The notes: generated by a model not told the origin, from the sequence alone. A DNA stretch of 64,000 bases from Cyclobacteriaceae bacterium (GCA_028285445.1 JANQPQ010000024.1:62001-126000), one strand, 5' to 3'; shown: positions 18,054-27,435, counted from the first letter of the stretch. Program-made: numbers and translations.

Positions 18054-20414
18054 CTATTTTAAGTGTTCTTCAAACAGTTTAAGAATACGCTTGTACTCGT
18101 CAGTCCAACTGCTTGGCTCCCTAAATCCATGACTCTCTAAAGGATAGACAGCCAATTCCCAGTTATCCTTACCAAGTTCGATAAAGATCTGGGACAACCT
18201 CACCACATCTTGGAACTGCACGTTGGTGTCAATCATTCCGTGAGCCATTAACAATGGCCCTTGTAATCCTTCCGCAAAATAGATAGGGGAGCTACGCCTG
18301 TAAGCAAGGCTATCTTCAACCGGACTGTTTAGAATATTGGAAGTGTAGGGGTGATTGTAATGGGCCCAGTCGGTAACGGACCTAAGTGCAGCACCTGCAG
18401 CAAAGGTCTCCGATTCGTTGAACATGGCCATTAACGTAATGAAGCCACCATAAGAGCCTCCATAGATACCTATCCTCTTAGGGTCAACATTGTGGCTGGC
18501 AACCAAGTACCTGGCGCCATCAACCTGGTCGCTTAGATCTTTACCGCCCATATGTCTATAGATAGCTGTGCGCCAATCTCTGCCATAACCGGCACTACCG
18601 CGATAGTCAATGTCAAGCACCGTATATCCTAAATCTGCCAGAAGGTTATGAAACATATATTCCCGAAAGTAACTGCTCCACCATTTGTGAGCATTCTGGA
18701 GGTATCCCGCACCGTGAACGAAGATCACGGCTGGTCCATTGTTTTCAGGGTTCTCTGGTTTGTAAAGCCGGGCCGGGACATCAACTCCATCGGCCGCTTT
18801 GAAAGTTACATACTCCGGTGAACGCCACTGGTAGGAAAGGAATTCCTCACTCAGCGAGTTGGTTATCTGTGATGAGCTAGCGTCTGCCTCAGTTTGCGCC
18901 CAGTGCAACTCCCATGGTCGGGTTGCTGAAGAATGCCTGATTGCCATTTTGGAATTATCTGGCGATAAAGCCACATCATTTCGGCCTGGCATGGTGGTAA
19001 GTTTCTCCATTTTGCCCCCTTTAATTGGCATACGGTAGAAGTGCCGGATTCCACTGTCGTCTTTATTGGATGAGAAATACCACGATTGTTTGTCAGCTGA
19101 AAGCGCCGGGTTGTATATCTCAAATTCACCCTTGGTAAGAGCTTTCTTTTTCCCATTGCCTACATTTAGCGTGTAAAGGTGGGAGTAGCCACTTTCCTCA
19201 GATTGGAACCAGATAGTCGAATTGTCAGGCAGCCACCCAATAGTACCACTGGAGAATTGCGACCAATTGATGCCGGGTCCGGCCACCCACGCTTCGTCTC
19301 TTTGCCGGTCCAGGGTTTTTAAACTTCCGGTGTTAGCATCAAGTAGTGTGATCCAACGGTCTTTGTGATCGTCGGAACGGAAAATGGCTATTGCCTTGCT
19401 ACCATCATCAGACCAGAAGGGCCCATGGGCAAATACTTTGCGATCTTTAGGCTTATGGTCTTTGTATCTATCATAGTCGCCGTGATAGTCTGGAGTATCC
19501 TGTATGCCTGCCAATTCTCCAGTCTTGACCTTATAAGCAGTATCCGTCGCGATGTTATAAATCCACATTTCGCGTTTCGAGGTTGCTGAGCCAACCTTAG
19601 GCCTTGCATTTAGATTTTCCGTAAAGCCAGATTCTGTTACGTAGTTGGGTACATCGGTGCGTTTGGGGCTTGCGCCGCCGGTTCTTAAATAACTAACGAA
19701 ATCTCCCTTTGGGCTAAGCCTGATATTAGTAATGCCATCTTTACCAATGTATATTGTCTTTGGGCGTTTGGGCCTCTCTGCCTCCCGGTGGCTGTTTCTT
19801 GCTTCCCGCCGTTCTTTGCGTTCTGCGAGTACTGCGATCAGGGCTAGTTGATCATCCTCAACCCACTGTTCCTGATTCGGCGATTTCCGACCTTTTGAGT
19901 CTGTGCCAGTTTTGAAATCTGTGAGTTTGGTTGTGTAGCCATTAGCAATATCCCAAGAATATAGATTCCTTGAAAGTTGGTAGATAACCTGATCCTCCGC
20001 TAATGAGAATCTGGGAGATGAGACTGAGCCAATACCGTTAGTAATCTGCTGGGTTTGGCTAGTGGTTATATCATATAGATAGAGGTCTCCATTTCTGGTG
20101 TAAAGCTTTTTTGATTTGGCCCTATTGTAAGTCCCAAAGCGGGAGGGAAGGTTGAGCCTTTCACTAGGCAATACCTTTACCGGTCCATTGGAACCAATTT
20201 CAAACTTATATAATGAATCTGCCGGGTTCTTATCAGGGTTCCAGTTGAAGTAAATGGTATTTCCATCCTCCGACCAATAAATGCTGCTGGGGGAAGAGCC
20301 GATCCAGTTAGGATCGCGCATGATCTTTTCAACGGTTAGTGGTGCTAATTGGGAGAAGGCAAAAGAAGATGTTAAAATGGTGACGAAAAGTGGAAGGATA
20401 ATTCTGATTTTCAT
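18054..20414 (-). CDS. S9 family peptidase (dipeptidyl peptidase IV / prolyl oligopeptidase type)
   Basis: A 786-residue secreted serine peptidase with signal peptide (about 1-22, ending AFSQ). The N-terminal half is a beta-propeller with PD40-like repeats; the C-terminal alpha/beta hydrolase domain has nucleophile Ser654 in GIYGGSYGGF, Asp729 in HGMIDTNV and His762 in PLESHGF. Before it, NNGPAVIFVHGAGY is the usual oxyanion-side strand. These enzymes release dipeptides from peptides in the periplasm. It stands upstream of ggt on the same strand, 77 bases apart; both act in peptide turnover but cotranscription is not certain. Confidence 0.95.
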   Translation of the reverse strand: MKIRIILPLFVTILTSSFAFSQLAPLTVEKIMRDPNWIGSSPSSIYWSEDGNTIYFNWNPDKNPADSLYKFEIGSNGPVKVLPSERLNLPSRFGTYNRAKSKKLYTRNGDLYLYDITTSQTQQITNGIGSVSSPRFSLAEDQVIYQLSRNLYSWDIANGYTTKLTDFKTGTDSKGRKSPNQEQWVEDDQLALIAVLAERKERREARNSHREAERPKRPKTIYIGKDGITNIRLSPKGDFVSYLRTGGASPKRTDVPNYVTESGFTENLNARPKVGSATSKREMWIYNIATDTAYKVKTGELAGIQDTPDYHGDYDRYKDHKPKDRKVFAHGPFWSDDGSKAIAIFRSDDHKDRWITLLDANTGSLKTLDRQRDEAWVAGPGINWSQFSSGTIGWLPDNSTIWFQSEESGYSHLYTLNVGNGKKKALTKGEFEIYNPALSADKQSWYFSSNKDDSGIRHFYRMPIKGGKMEKLTTMPGRNDVALSPDNSKMAIRHSSATRPWELHWAQTEADASSSQITNSLSEEFLSYQWRSPEYVTFKAADGVDVPARLYKPENPENNGPAVIFVHGAGYLQNAHKWWSSYFREYMFHNLLADLGYTVLDIDYRGSAGYGRDWRTAIYRHMGGKDLSDQVDGARYLVASHNVDPKRIGIYGGSYGGFITLMAMFNESETFAAGAALRSVTDWAHYNHPYTSNILNSPVEDSLAYRRSSPIYFAEGLQGPLLMAHGMIDTNVQFQDVVRLSQIFIELGKDNWELAVYPLESHGFREPSSWTDEYKRILKLFEEHLK

Positions 20415-20470
20415 GGCGTTGGTGTTCGGGCCGTGAAAATAGAAAAAAAAAGCACGTATTAGAATTGCTT

Positions 20471-20650
20471 TTATGTCATACGCACTTTTTTAGTGCGCTT
20501 GGCCCTTTTATGCTTTTTAGGATTGTAAAAGGTCTTACGAGTTTTGGGCTTAATCACTTTGGTAGAGTTAGGCGAAAGGATAGAGCAGCCCTGGGTAGAG
20601 GCCAGTAGGGGCAATAGGAAGAGAATTACAAGAATGATTCTTAGCCGCAT
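20471..20650 (-). CDS. Small basic lipoprotein, unknown function
   Basis: A 59-residue protein from ATG at 20650; a longer frame would begin with TTG at 20659. It has a hydrophobic leader ending in LASTQGCS, which resembles a lipoprotein box, followed by about 38 residues with Lys/Arg-rich ending (NPKKHKRAKRTKKVRMT). Short lipoproteins with basic tails are frequent in Bacteroidota and rarely characterised. It lies upstream of the S9 peptidase gene on the same strand, 56 bases apart. Confidence 0.55.
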   Translation of the reverse strand: MRLRIILVILFLLPLLASTQGCSILSPNSTKVIKPKTRKTFYNPKKHKRAKRTKKVRMT

Positions 20651-21075
20651 GAGTGTCAAAGATAACTATAGAACGGAGAAAGGGGCGTTAGATTCTGCTA
20701 GTGATGTCCCAATAACCAGGATATTTGGACATTTTCGGTAGTGTTACTTTAATATAAGTCACATAATAATTTGATAATCAATAAGTAATGCTAAAAACTG
20801 TATAAATTATAAGGATTTAAGGAAAAGTTGTGATTAACGGATTTAATATTAAACTTAATAAAGAACTTTTAATAAGGTATTGAAATCTTTTGAAGTATTG
20901 CTTTAATTCCCTGTTAATACGGGAATTGTTACTTTACTTGCATGGCATTTTTTCCTAAATTATAGAATATAAGAACCATAAAAACTCCAAAAATAATGAG
21001 TGAAGCGATTTTGAAACTACGCAGTGCAGTCTATAGGTTCGGAGGCAAATTACAAACCTCTAAACTTTTATTGCT
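20651..21075. other. AT-rich intergenic region with an inverted repeat
   Basis: This 425-base stretch has no convincing gene other than the doubtful N-terminal extension from 20996. It is strongly AT-rich between 20740 and 20990. It contains a perfect inverted repeat, AATTCCC (20905-20911) and GGGAATT (20921-20927), nine bases apart, followed by TTACTTTACTTG, which loosely resembles a -7 region. It is the likely regulatory region for the downstream genes. Confidence 0.5.
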
Positions 21076-21246
21076 ATGCGTAAATCTATTTTCAAAAGAA
21101 TCGCTTACTCAGTCGCAGTCATCCTCACAGGTATCATCCTCTGGTCAGCTGCACCACAAGCTGAACTCAGGGCTGACGATGACGACCACTGTGCCCCAGG
21201 ACATGACGCCTGGCCACGATGCGCTTGGAATAAGCCGAAAGTTTAA
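21076..21246 (+). CDS. Putative small secreted peptide (56 residues)
   Basis: A frame of 56 codons with ATG start and TAA stop. Its product has a near-ideal signal peptide: basic start MRKSIFKR, a hydrophobic core (AYSVAVILTGIILW) and a polar end (SAAPQAEL). A short mature part contains four consecutive Asp, two Cys and Trp residues (RADDDDHCAPGHDAWPRCAW). It overlaps, in a different frame, a longer open frame starting at 20996, and its last 44 bases overlap the proposed start of the membrane protein at 21203. I favour it as real because the long frame reads as low-complexity Ser/Gln exactly where this one reads as a signal peptide. Confidence 0.5.
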   Translation: MRKSIFKRIAYSVAVILTGIILWSAAPQAELRADDDDHCAPGHDAWPRCAWNKPKV

Positions 21247-21979
21247 GCCAGTATCTGAAGAAGAATTAGAAGATCCGCAGAAAGGACAGGCTCAGCGATC
21301 TAACGGGAAGAGCAGAACGGGGATAAGTAGACTCAGTAAATTACTGAACTTTAAGTCCACGATTCTCAAGGTTTCCAATGCATTAGTTTCGCTATGGCTC
21401 AATCCTCGACTGAGGACTGGAATGATCCTGTTGCTGATAGCAGCACCGGTATCTAGATTCTTCTATCTAATTCTTCCACCAGAGGGATTTGGCGAGTACT
21501 TCATCCAGACTGATCTGATAACGATAGTTAATAGTATCGAGGGTCAGGATTGGTATTACTTCTCATTGTACTATTGGGCCTTTACCCTGAGTGAGCTCTG
21601 GGCACCCATGATTGTGTTTCTTGGAATTTTCTTTCTATTTCCAAAGAAGTATTACCCATCCTACTTGGTTGCGGTTCCTTTCGGATACTATGCTGCCCTA
21701 CTCATTCATAGGCTGTTTGCTACATCAAACGAGAACTTCCACAACGGCGTGGGATTCTCAACTGTGGCTTTGTTCATAGTTTTCACAATTGTGATGTTTG
21801 TTGTAAGTGATAAGATACTTTTCAACGACAATCACCGCAAGCGTGCTATTGAGGCCCGTATCATTGGCCTTATCAATATGCCGGGTATGGATTGGAAGGA
21901 CAAGGAAGAGTTACTTAAGAAAGAGGCAGAGCAGGCCACCAAGGAGAAGAACAACGAGCTATTTACCCGAACTGGGTAA
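21203..21979 (+). CDS. Four-span membrane protein, unknown function
   Basis: A protein of 258 residues if it starts at the ATG at 21203; the open frame extends upstream to ATG 20996, but that extension overlaps the small secreted-peptide frame and reads unlike a protein. About 65 polar residues precede four hydrophobic segments (around MILLLIAAPVSRFFYLILP, PMIVFLGIFFLFP, AVPFGYYAALLIH and ALFIVFTIVMFVV). A charged C-terminal tail of about 50 residues is rich in Lys and Glu. No family recognised. It ends just before a strong terminator. Confidence 0.65.
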   Translation: MTPGHDALGISRKFKPVSEEELEDPQKGQAQRSNGKSRTGISRLSKLLNFKSTILKVSNALVSLWLNPRLRTGMILLLIAAPVSRFFYLILPPEGFGEYFIQTDLITIVNSIEGQDWYYFSLYYWAFTLSELWAPMIVFLGIFFLFPKKYYPSYLVAVPFGYYAALLIHRLFATSNENFHNGVGFSTVALFIVFTIVMFVVSDKILFNDNHRKRAIEARIIGLINMPGMDWKDKEELLKKEAEQATKEKNNELFTRTG

Positions 21980-22000
21980 AACGTTACATCCATAAAATTC

Positions 22001-22034
22001 AAATAGCGCTACTTCACGGTAGCGCTATTTTTTT
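22001..22034 (+). terminator. Intrinsic terminator after the membrane protein
   Basis: Perfect 12-base arms AAATAGCGCTAC and GTAGCGCTATTT flank a six-base loop, and the right arm continues into seven T residues in total. This is a classic rho-independent terminator 21 bases after the stop at 21979. Confidence 0.9.
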
Positions 22035-22076
22035 GTCCCAACCAGTAATCAGTTTCAACCTTTATATTTTATCTTC

Positions 22077-22089
22077 GTATTTATAATAC
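22077..22089. promoter_or_regulatory. Short AT-rich dyad GTATT-TAT-AATAC upstream of the PadR gene
   Basis: A 13-base inverted repeat 25 bases before the PadR start, within an AT-rich promoter-like stretch. PadR regulators commonly bind AT-rich dyads in their own promoters, so an autoregulatory operator is possible. The repeat is short and could be chance. Confidence 0.3.
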
Positions 22090-22113
22090 AAATATTAATT
22101 AAATAGATGTATC

Positions 22114-22434
22114 ATGTCTTATAACCTGGGTTCCCTGGAAGAAATGATTCTATTGATCGTCCTAGTTATGGAAGGGGAGGCTTATGGTGTATCTGTTGCT
22201 GAAGCTTATATGGATCAAACCGGTAAATCAATCTCAATTCCGGCTATTCATACAGTGCTTAGACGCCTCGAAAAGAAGGGTTTTATAGCCTCGCAAGTTG
22301 GTGGCTCTACTACGCTAAGGGGAGGCCGCAGCAAAAGAATATATCATGTCACCAAAGGTGGCTATGCCATGCTCAAGTCCATTCAAGATAATAGAAATCA
22401 GCTATGGAAGATGGTACCCAAATTCAATGGCTAA
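22114..22434 (+). CDS. PadR family transcriptional regulator
   Basis: A 106-residue winged-helix protein. Typical PadR blocks: LGSLEEMILLIVLVMEGEAY at the N-terminus, the recognition-helix region SIPAIHTVLRRLEKKGFI, and the wing GGRSKRIYHVTKGGYAML. The family normally represses nearby transporter genes and responds to small molecules or stress. Its stop codon is immediately followed by the ATG of the FtsX permease (no intervening base), a PadR-permease pairing that is very common in Cytophagales. It probably controls this operon. Confidence 0.93.
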   Translation: MSYNLGSLEEMILLIVLVMEGEAYGVSVAEAYMDQTGKSISIPAIHTVLRRLEKKGFIASQVGGSTTLRGGRSKRIYHVTKGGYAMLKSIQDNRNQLWKMVPKFNG

Positions 22435-25062
22435 ATGAATTCAGAAGTTAGAAATCCCGTTCAACCGCCGCAATGGGCTGATAGGTTCCTGGAATGGTTT
22501 TGTGCCAGTCACCTGGTAGACGAAATCCAGGGGGATCTACGAGAAGCCTTCTACTTACGTGCCCAAAAGACGAGTGTAACAAAAGCCCGGTTCCTCTTCA
22601 TTTGGGAGGTATTCAAATCATTTAAACTCTCATCTATGCAAGAAGATAACAGTAACTCCAGTTCATCACCAATTACCCCGATGAACTATTTCAAAATAGC
22701 TTATCGTAGTGCTTTAAAGGCCAAGCTTTATTCATTTATCAACATCGCAGGGCTAAGTATTGGCATGGCATGTACCTTACTAATACTACTATTTGTAATT
22801 AATGAACTCAGTTTTGACAAGTTCCATGAGAAATCGGATTCTATTTACCGGATTGTAGAAAAGTACACCGATGATGAAGGTGTGGTATTCGAGCACTCAG
22901 CAAGTGTTCAGTGGCCAGTAGCGGGGGCCATTTCAGCTGATTATCCCGAGATAAAAACGGTAAGAATATATAAGCCCTTTAGAAAGGTTCCTCTGGTTAG
23001 TAAAGAAGACAAGCAAGACCCTTTCTACGAGGAACGACTTTACGTAACTGACTCCACTTTCTTTGATATCTTTTCGTTTGAGATTGTACGCGGTGGTGAC
23101 AATCCTCTTGAAGGCCCAAATCTGGCTGTGCTGACTGAATCTACCGCCAGGAGATACTTTGGCGACGAGGACCCGATCGGGCAGACATTGTTATTGGAAA
23201 CCACCCTGCCCATAACAGTTACGGCCATTACTAAAGACACGCCGCCGAACTCACACTTCAAGTACGATATACTGGTTTCAAGTGGAAATCTCAGGGATAT
23301 TTTCGTCGCTACCGGCAACCGCTTTGGTTGGAGTGGCTGGTATTGGAATCCGGTGCAAACTTACTTGCTCCTACCAGAGCGATTATCCCAGGCCGATGTA
23401 GACCAGCAACTTCCAGAGTTTACGAAGAAATACTTCCCGGAAAGGGTTAGGCCTGATATGTACTTGCAGCCATTAACCAGTATTCACCTTGGCTCGCACC
23501 TTTATCAAGAGTTGGAGGTCAATCGCTCAGAGAGTTCTATTTATATCGCGCTTTCCATTGCCATTTTTATTCTGCTAATAGCTTCTATCAATTTTATCAA
23601 CCTCAGCACAGCTCGATCAATGCAGCGTGCCAAAGAAGTGGCTATGCGCAAAGTAATGGGGTCATCCCGGAGGCAGTTGGTACTGCAGTTTCTAACCGAG
23701 TCTGTATTGTTAAGCATATTAGCTCTGTTAATTGCTTGTGGATTAATTGCCGTCTTTTTGCCATCCTTTCAATCGCTAGTGGAATCAGTAATTCCCGTTG
23801 CAACCTTGCTAACTCCGCAGTTGATTGCAATTATTCTGCTGGCCACATTGGTATTAGGCATGATTTCAGGATTGTATCCTGCTATTAGCTTGTCATCTCC
23901 AAGACCTGCAAGCATTCTGAAGTTAGCAGGTGGCTCGGGAGGGGGCAGGGGTGGCTCGCTTTTCAGGAAGGTATTAGTGGTATTTCAATTTGCCATTTCA
24001 ATAGTGCTGCTAATATCCGCTACAGTGGTAATACAACAGCATCAGTATCTAGTTAATAAAGAGCTTGGCTTTGATAAAGAGGAGATTGTGATGATACCTG
24101 TCAGTGGTACCTCAGTCAAGAGAAACCTCCGATCTTTCAAGGAAGAATTGCTGAAGAATTCACAGGTTATCGCTTCTTCTGCAGTTTCAGACATCATAGG
24201 CAACGATGTGCCCAACAGACCTTTTGGGTTACCCGGTCGGGAAAATGCTCTAGACCTGCCCGGACTTTTTGCAGACTTCGATTTCGTAAAAACTTTCGGA
24301 GTTAAACTACTTGAGGGTAGGGATTTCTCCAGAGATTTTGGTACTGACCATGAGAAATTCTTAATCAATGAACAGGCGCTGGCACTGCTGGATAGCACCG
24401 GATGGGAAAATCAGAATATTCAATGGCGGCAACCACGGCAGATAATCGGGGTGGTGGAAGATTTTCACTTTGCTGACCTGCGGCAAGAAATTCGCCCGTT
24501 GGTAATTACGGTTGATTTGGGCTGGACATCATACATAGCAGTTAGAGTAGCTCCTGGTCCAATCTCGGAGACAATAACCAGGCTTGAAGAAACCTGGAGA
24601 TTGTTTGAGCCGGATCGCCCATTTGTGCCATTCTTCCTAAACGAAAGATTGGAAGGAACCTATCAATCTGAAAAATCCGCAGGAGTAATGGTGGTCTATT
24701 TCTCAATTTTGGCAGTGATAATCGCCTGCCTGGGACTACTTGGATTGACCACACATAGTACAGAATTAAGAATAAAGGAGATCGGTATTCGCAAAGTACT
24801 GGGGGCATCTACAAGTAGCATTCTTCGGCTCCTTACATCCAATTTTGCAGTACTGGTGGTAGTTGCCAACGTAATTGCTTGGCCAGTGGCTTGGTACCTG
24901 CTTGGTGAATGGCTTCAGGGCTTTACCTACCAAGTGAATGTTAGCTGGTGGCTCTTTGTTGCTGCTGGCGTGGCAACGCTGCTAATCGCGACAGCAACCA
25001 TCAGTTTGCAATCACTTAAAGCTGCTAATACAAACCCGGTAGAAACCTTAAGAGATGAATAG
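22435..25062 (+). CDS. ABC transporter permease with permease-prefix domain (FtsX/MacB type)
   Basis: An 875-residue membrane protein. The N-terminal prefix (about 1-65: PPQWADRFLEWFCASHLVDE, then EIQGDLREAFYLR) matches the permease-prefix domain seen in PadR-linked Cytophagales transporters. It is followed by a first span, a MacB periplasmic core, an FtsX block (IASINFINLSTARSMQRAKE) with three spans, a second periplasmic core, and a final FtsX block (GLTTHSTELRIKEIGIRKV). No ATPase gene is present in the window, so its ATP-binding partner must be encoded elsewhere. It overlaps the next gene by eight bases. Confidence 0.93.
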   Translation: MNSEVRNPVQPPQWADRFLEWFCASHLVDEIQGDLREAFYLRAQKTSVTKARFLFIWEVFKSFKLSSMQEDNSNSSSSPITPMNYFKIAYRSALKAKLYSFINIAGLSIGMACTLLILLFVINELSFDKFHEKSDSIYRIVEKYTDDEGVVFEHSASVQWPVAGAISADYPEIKTVRIYKPFRKVPLVSKEDKQDPFYEERLYVTDSTFFDIFSFEIVRGGDNPLEGPNLAVLTESTARRYFGDEDPIGQTLLLETTLPITVTAITKDTPPNSHFKYDILVSSGNLRDIFVATGNRFGWSGWYWNPVQTYLLLPERLSQADVDQQLPEFTKKYFPERVRPDMYLQPLTSIHLGSHLYQELEVNRSESSIYIALSIAIFILLIASINFINLSTARSMQRAKEVAMRKVMGSSRRQLVLQFLTESVLLSILALLIACGLIAVFLPSFQSLVESVIPVATLLTPQLIAIILLATLVLGMISGLYPAISLSSPRPASILKLAGGSGGGRGGSLFRKVLVVFQFAISIVLLISATVVIQQHQYLVNKELGFDKEEIVMIPVSGTSVKRNLRSFKEELLKNSQVIASSAVSDIIGNDVPNRPFGLPGRENALDLPGLFADFDFVKTFGVKLLEGRDFSRDFGTDHEKFLINEQALALLDSTGWENQNIQWRQPRQIIGVVEDFHFADLRQEIRPLVITVDLGWTSYIAVRVAPGPISETITRLEETWRLFEPDRPFVPFFLNERLEGTYQSEKSAGVMVVYFSILAVIIACLGLLGLTTHSTELRIKEIGIRKVLGASTSSILRLLTSNFAVLVVVANVIAWPVAWYLLGEWLQGFTYQVNVSWWLFVAAGVATLLIATATISLQSLKAANTNPVETLRDE

Positions 25063-26491
25063 GATTAAATTATTAACCTCGTGCTTATTAATTATTTCAG
25101 CGGTTACAGCAAATAGCTCTGATATCAAACTATCCCTGGTCGAGTTCGATGTCCAGAATTGGCGGAAAGAAGATGAGAAGCTCTCGGTGAAACTGACTAT
25201 TGAATGGAACAATGCATGGAACAACAAGAAGAATCATGATGCAGCCTGGGTTTTCTTCAAGATTGGCAGGTCCAGTGCTGGTAATTTTACTACGCATGCC
25301 TTGTTGGCAGCTGATGGCCATGAGGTGATGGCCTCCAATGGTGTAGAACCCGAAATCGATGTTCCTTCAGATAGGGTGGGCTTTTTCATCTATCCCAAAG
25401 AGAATTACCGTGGAAACGTCAGGTGGACACTCCGAATGCGGCTTGATCCGGCCAGCTTTCAGCGGCTGAGTCAGTTTGATATTCATGGCAAGGCTTTCGC
25501 CCTGGAAATGGTCTATATCCCCAGGGGGGGCTTTACATTGGGCGACCCCGACACAAGAGCTTTAGAGTTCGGTGCATTTTTCAAGTCAGATGCTGAAGGT
25601 AAACCTTCCGGTTTGATCGATATAAAATCAGAGGATGAAGTAGCAGTGGGCCCACAGGAGGGAAGCCTGTATTATATCGCTGGTAATCCAGCTTATCAAG
25701 GCGATCAACAAGGTCCCGTCCCTGCTACTTTCCCAAAGGGGTTTGAGGCTTTCTACATAATGAAGTATGAGACGACTCAAGGGCAATATGCCAACTTCCT
25801 CAATACGCTGTCTTCAGGTCAAACTATGTTTAGGGCAAATTTCGGTGTCAAAGGCTACTACAAGAATCGGGGCAGTATTTACATAGACAAAGATGTGTAT
25901 ATGGCTTCAGCACCTGATAGACCAGCCAACTATATTAGTTGGGATGATGGTCTGGCTTTTGCCGACTGGGCTGGACTTAGACCGATGACGGAATTTGAAT
26001 TTACCAAAGCAAGTCGTGGCCCTGGAAAACCTGTCGCTAATGAATTCCCATGGGGAAGTGGCAATAAGAGCCGTTTGTCTCGAACTGTAAACCACGAAGA
26101 TAACTTGGTAATGACCAACGGTTGGGATCAATCCATGCTGGATGATAGCAACAGAGATGTTTTTGGGGCTTCTTACTTCTGGGTAATGGATTTGGCAGGT
26201 AGTGTTTGGGAAAGAGTAGTATCCATCGGGCATGAAAATGGAAGAGCTTTCATTGGCAGCCACGGTGATGGTAGAATAAGTGGGCAGGGATTTGCAACAA
26301 ATGAAGATTGGCCGCAAGGTGATGTAGGCAGTGGGGGATTTGGCTACCGAGGTGGTGGTTATTATGAACACAACCGGCCAGCAACAGAGTTTAATCCGCA
26401 CAGCCCTATTGCTTATCGAAGGTTTGGAGCTTGGGCAGGGGGTAATAGAAGCATTGCTTACAGCAATAGATATGTGCGTTCAGCAGAGTAA
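25055..26491 (+). CDS. Secreted SUMF1/FGE-fold protein lacking catalytic cysteines
   Basis: A 478-residue exported protein with a signal peptide (about 1-21). After a beta domain of about 130 residues, the formylglycine-generating-enzyme-like fold starts at EMVYIPRGGFTLGD (about 155) and continues with YETTQGQYANFL, PANYISWDDGLAFADWAGLR, PMTEFEFTKASRG and MDLAGSVWERVVS. The only Cys is in the signal peptide, so it cannot act like classical formylglycine-generating enzyme, which needs a Cys pair; binding or a structural role is more likely. It overlaps the permease gene by eight bases and is followed by a strong hairpin, so it closes the PadR operon. Confidence 0.9.
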   Translation: MNRIKLLTSCLLIISAVTANSSDIKLSLVEFDVQNWRKEDEKLSVKLTIEWNNAWNNKKNHDAAWVFFKIGRSSAGNFTTHALLAADGHEVMASNGVEPEIDVPSDRVGFFIYPKENYRGNVRWTLRMRLDPASFQRLSQFDIHGKAFALEMVYIPRGGFTLGDPDTRALEFGAFFKSDAEGKPSGLIDIKSEDEVAVGPQEGSLYYIAGNPAYQGDQQGPVPATFPKGFEAFYIMKYETTQGQYANFLNTLSSGQTMFRANFGVKGYYKNRGSIYIDKDVYMASAPDRPANYISWDDGLAFADWAGLRPMTEFEFTKASRGPGKPVANEFPWGSGNKSRLSRTVNHEDNLVMTNGWDQSMLDDSNRDVFGASYFWVMDLAGSVWERVVSIGHENGRAFIGSHGDGRISGQGFATNEDWPQGDVGSGGFGYRGGGYYEHNRPATEFNPHSPIAYRRFGAWAGGNRSIAYSNRYVRSAE

Positions 26492-26526
26492 TTAGGATGA
26501 TTAATAGATCATAGATTTATTAATTA

Positions 26527-26553
26527 AAAGCGGGTGGCTAGGCCACCCGCTTT
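26527..26553 (+). terminator. Strong hairpin terminator of the PadR-permease-SUMF1 operon
   Basis: Perfect 12-base arms AAAGCGGGTGGC and GCCACCCGCTTT enclose a three-base TAG loop, starting 36 bases after the stop codon. The T-run is short (three), but stem strength and position support termination. Confidence 0.8.
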
Positions 26554-26638
26554 AGCGTTAAAAAGACATGGAAATGAATGCCGATAGCCTGGATTCAGGT
26601 CTATTTCCAAGTAGTCTTACCCAAATTGTTTCTTATTC

Positions 26639-27073
26639 TCACAGGAAAGTTGGCAGGAATCGCTGCTTGATTATTTCCGTGTTTACAAGTACGATATCAT
26701 AAATCATCCCAATACACATTCCCCTTAATTCTACCATTTTTCCTGGCGTCAAACCCTGCATAGAATCCCTGTGGCTGGGGTCGATCACGCAGCGTATGTT
26801 TCGCTCGTGTTCCTCACTCTCAAGGATTACTACCGTTTTGCCATTGGCATCAATTTCAATGCCCTTTACCTCTCCATATACCTGGAGCGTTTGGTTGAGA
26901 AAGTTGTTCTGGATGTCTTTGGCGCTGTTAGAGAAAATGCCTAAAAGCATTTGTGATGACAGTCGCTTGGTGCTGAAAGTGGTTGCCCGTTCAATTTCAC
27001 GAGTGAAGACTAGTGCCAGTATGGGCAGTATAAGCGCCGCGATAATTAAGCCAGGGGAAAAAGTTTCGAACAT
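26639..27073 (-). CDS. OB-fold (tRNA_anti-like) membrane-anchored protein
   Basis: A 144-residue protein with an N-terminal membrane segment (about 5-24) and a C-terminal OB-fold-like domain: QNNFLNQTLQVYGEVKGIEI, then TVVILES, RNIRCVIDP and MVELRGMCIGMIYDIVLVNTE. This pattern is that of the tRNA_anti-like OB-fold family of small exported or anchored Bacteroidota proteins. Ligand and function are unknown. The gene at 27436-27843 is a clear paralogue on the same strand, separated by about 360 bases. Confidence 0.75.
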   Translation of the reverse strand: MFETFSPGLIIAALILPILALVFTREIERATTFSTKRLSSQMLLGIFSNSAKDIQNNFLNQTLQVYGEVKGIEIDANGKTVVILESEEHERNIRCVIDPSHRDSMQGLTPGKMVELRGMCIGMIYDIVLVNTEIIKQRFLPTFL

Positions 27074-27435
27074 GACGAATGCATTTGGTTTAAAACTACT
27101 TTAGTGGTTTTTATGGGTTAAAGGTATGTTGCCAGATAAGGTTGACAGAGTGGTATAGGTACACTTAAAGTCAACACTTTGGCTGGTACGGTGAACAATT
27201 AGTGTACATGCATTTTGGTAGTAAGGCTGGTTCATGAAAAAGCTGGTAAATTGTGTTTGCTATTTAATCGACCTAACTGATTGACAATAAAGTTGAAAGC
27301 GCACGTTACTTTGTTGGATTCCATTTTGGATGGACACGAAAGGCGACTATTGATGATTTTAAGCCGGCCAAGAAAAGGTTGGGGCAGTAAAAGAAAATCT
27401 ATCACCGCCCAACCTTTTGGGTCAAAGGAGGTTCT
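27074..27435. other. Intergenic region between the two OB-fold paralogues
   Basis: About 360 bases without a convincing gene. A plus-strand open frame at 27281-27478 is not believable as protein. The region holds the likely promoter of the 26639-27073 gene and a terminator-like hairpin (see 27373-27418). Confidence 0.6.
27373..27418 (-). terminator. Hairpin after the second OB-fold gene
   Basis: AAAAGGTTGGGGC (27373-27385) pairs with GCCCAACCTTTT (27407-27418) with one bulged G and a 21-base loop. Read on the minus strand it lies 17 bases past the stop at 27436 and ends in four T residues, so it probably ends this transcript. Confidence 0.5.

Noticed and set aside
25907-26401. A 164-codon minus-strand open frame
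   Set aside because: It is antisense to the SUMF1-fold gene and has no recognisable features.
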